From NCBI RefSeq assembly GCF_023343835.1, contig NC_064447.1, forward strand, positions 6,402,001 to 6,466,000: a DNA stretch of 64,000 nt, in the 5' to 3' direction. Both the position numbers and the translations under genes were made by a program. Below the pieces are notes generated by a model that had not been told where the DNA came from, did not search any database, and saw nothing but the letters and a program-made list of their open reading frames with translations. Each line of letters begins with the position of its first letter. The stretch's first letter is position 1. Shown piece by piece: positions 61,301 through 64,000 of this stretch. Source of the DNA: Lagopus muta (lineage: Eukaryota > Chordata > Aves > Galliformes > Phasianidae).

Positions 61301-64000
61301 GAGCACCTCCTGCATATTGCTCCACTCCAACATAGTTTAACCAAAGGAAAGATGATACAAGCTTCATGAGAACTGGTGCTCACCAACAGCAATTCCCACA
61401 GCTGCAGCTGAGCCGCTCCAGCACCCTGCATCAGCTCTGCTCCCAGCAGCTGCAGGACATCGCGTTATGAGGCGGATAAACACACCGGGATGGGTGCCAG
61501 ACACAGAACTACGTAAGGAAGGGATGGAGGGTTTGTCACTGGAGACAAAATACCTCAGGACCACCACAGGAGAAGGCACAGCCTGTGAGACACTGCACCA
61601 CCTCCATAGACTGTGTTCCATTGTTTTCACACAGCTTTCCTGTTCTGCTAAGGAATTAGAGGTATTTCATCTAAAAAAATTTAAAGAGAGACTTTCCTCC
61701 TTTGATACGAAGGACTCATATCTGCAAGAACAGCAGCAGCTTCCCAAAATCCACCTGAGCAGCTCGATCTGATACAGAATAACAGATCTGAAATCAGACT
61801 CAGTGATCTCAAAATGAACTTATCTACAATTCTCATTCTGAACCGAAGAACTTCCTTATGAAATTCAGTCAGGAGAGTTATTAGTTAATAGTCTTGCAGG
61901 AAAATCTATCCTTCATAAAATTTCCACTTGGTTGCAAAATAACAGTATCAATTTCACAAGTCTTCCACACACCTGGCATAAGGCAACTATTTCATTTTAT
62001 AGTAATCAGAACATCTGAAATGAAGGTAATTAGTAAAAGCACACCAAGAAGCCCAACCTGCTGAAAAATCACACCAAGGACTGCCAGTACTTGATGTCCT
62101 ATACAAGAATCTGATTCATGGTTCACAAGCTTCCAGCGTGCTACACCTCCTATTAACTCTGTGAGATCTGACTTTGTCAGAGACGCTTCTTCGTGGGAAA
62201 TGTTGTTGGATATCCTGGAAAGTTGGATAGTATCTGTATGTTCCTTCTTGCATGTCAGCTTTAACTGGAAAAGCTCCCCACTTACATTGCACCTATGTGT
62301 AAAAAGATACTGGAACTACAGTACAATTGTAGAAGCAGCTAAGCATCACTACTTTCCTTAAATGAAACTTCATCTTACCAAATAATGGGTTTTAAAAACC
62401 TCAGAAAGTAATGAAATAAATGTGACACAGATGTTCACTAAGAAAAAAAAAAAGAACAAGAATGTTTTTACTTCATAGCAACCAAATAGGTCAAGCCATT
62501 TCCTTCTTCAGGCAAATCCCAGAGGACCACAGAACACATGGTTTTCTAGTGGATTTTCTGTGTCTATCCCACTAAAAGGAAATACTGCCGTCCAAAATAT
62601 TTGCAATACTAAGTTTTCCCATGAAATTGTTGGGAGTTGAAAGAAGGAAGTCATATGCAATTAAAAACAATTTGCTAGATGCTGAAGTTATACAAATGGC
62701 ATAATTAAATATACTTTTACTATTTAAGCCACATACCTCCCCTATAGAACATACTGCTCTAAAAGAACACATAGCAAAGAGCTCAGAAATACCAGTGATG
62801 GCAGTTCACACAAATTTTTTTCTTTGCTTCCATAAATCTTAAGGTAAAATGCCACGTGTTCATCACCACCGTGGGATTCCTGTCCTGCAGATCTACAAGC
62901 TGACAGGTTTTTCCAATAAAATAGCTGCTACGTGCTTCTTTTCATCCTTGGTGAAAGAAGCCCATGGTCACTGTGTGCAAACTCTTCATTAAGATGAGTG
63001 CAATCCTTCAGCATATGCTTAAGGACTTCTGAACTACAGGATGACAAAGTGATTCAGCTTTATAAAAGGAAGAAAGAATCTGTAGAGATTCTTTATCGTC
63101 ACAAACCAGCACCCTTCGTGTAGCCCAGCCCCAGACAGAAGCTTGCAGACAGCGTGTGAACCCATGATCAGATTAAATCTACTCAGGCATTCAAACATTA
63201 AAATGAATACTGCATAGGAAAATACAACCTATTTCTTAAGTTTCAGATTGCAAAAGTCTTCAAAGGGTTTTGCATTGCCCTTTGTACAAGTCTTCTACAG
63301 ACTGTTCTTTAGGAAAGAGTAGATTAAAACATCTGATTTATTTCCTTGTCAATAACCAATGTCATTGTGAATCCACAGGCACCAAGACAAGAAACAGCTA
63401 GAAGAAACATCAGGAGGTCTGTTTTAGACTCGTTAAGCTTAATATGACAATTATGCAATCTTAAGATGTCAAACAGGCCAACATTTTAGCTGGGACAGAT
63501 GGCAGTGGAACCAGAGCAGGCAGTATATGCCGTGAGTCATCACTTCAAACATGATTGTTCAATTTTTATTTGCAAATTTGATTGTCCAGATGAAGATGTA
63601 CTGGAGAAGAGAGCATTAAGGCAAGCACAGAGCCCTGCAAATCCTAGCAAGAAGTTGGAAGCAGAAAGATGATCTTCCATATGAAAAAGGGATTAACAGG
63701 ACAGGAGGGGAGTGAGGAGCCAAGAGAGAAAAAGAAGCCAAGAAAGAGCAAGATTTCAAGAAGAAAAGCATAGTAAACAGGACTAGAGACAGCTGGATGG
63801 ACAACAAGGAAGGGAATGTTCTAAGCATGAGGGGTCAGGACAAGTGTGGAAAGGACCTAGGATGAACCTGGAGGAGATGCTCTTCAGACAGTGACTGCAA
63901 ACAGCTCATTCAATGACTTCCAAAATGAAAAGGAGATGGGGCAGCAGTTCAACAAGCAACTGTGGCCAAAGACGATGTAAAAAGAAACAGACAAAAGCAT

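Larger units (their letters stand above)
41785..64000 (-). other. CYTH3: First coding intron of CYTH3, incomplete, over 22 kb
   Basis: No CpG island, start exon or other coding exon is recognisable to the window end, so the promoter lies beyond 64000. The content is AT-rich single-copy-looking DNA with four CR1 pieces (44.28, 44.81, 48.48, 50.2 kb), one mariner terminus (50.03 kb), a 59-base A run (53.28 kb) and an (AT)n array (58.26 kb). Open frames up to 159 codons (60203-60682) show no domain. Large first introns often hold enhancers, but none can be named from sequence alone. Confidence 0.8.

Noticed and set aside
1-64000. CRISPR arrays, tRNA or rRNA genes, operons
   Set aside because: None seen; the window is vertebrate nuclear DNA with introns, LINE fragments and polyadenylation signals.

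Overview
Vertebrate nuclear DNA, most likely from a galliform bird close to chicken. It holds many CR1-type LINE fragments, two remnants of a mariner-like element with the terminus typical of chicken, no mammalian SINEs, and two compact bird-like genes. RMI2 and CYTH3, on different human chromosomes (16p13 and 7p22), lie about 8-10 kb apart here. That fits a macrochromosome such as chicken chr14; the chromosome is recalled, not computed.

Layout: 1-8.7 kb is AT-rich and shows no gene I can support. A CpG-rich island at about 8.8-9.56 kb carries the promoter and first exon of RMI2 (+ strand, two coding exons, 9271-9774, 138 aa), an OB-fold subunit of the BLM-TOP3A-RMI complex. Between 12.05 and 18.15 kb, four exon-like blocks on the + strand with consensus splice sites keep one 92-codon lysine-rich frame open and end in tandem AATAAA signals. 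I do not recognise the product and propose it as an unrecognised small gene or a transcript with a spurious ORF. From about 18.55 to 41.78 kb on the - strand lies CYTH3 (cytohesin-3/GRP1). Twelve consecutive coding exons, with phases that match at every junction, encode the last 387 residues: part of the coiled coil, the Sec7 ARF-GEF domain, the diglycine-type PH domain and the polybasic tail. A putative 3.3 kb 3' UTR follows the stop. The first coding exon (about 12 residues in human) and the promoter are not in the window, so 41.785-64 kb is the start-proximal intron, more than 22 kb long. It holds CR1 copies, a mariner end, an (AT)n array and a 59-base A run.

The + strand transcripts (RMI2, then the candidate small gene) and CYTH3 are tail to tail, with predicted polyadenylation sites of the candidate gene and CYTH3 only about 0.4 kb apart. 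RMI2 acts in double Holliday junction dissolution and CYTH3 in PIP3-directed ARF activation at the plasma membrane; they have no known functional link, so the neighbourhood is positional only.
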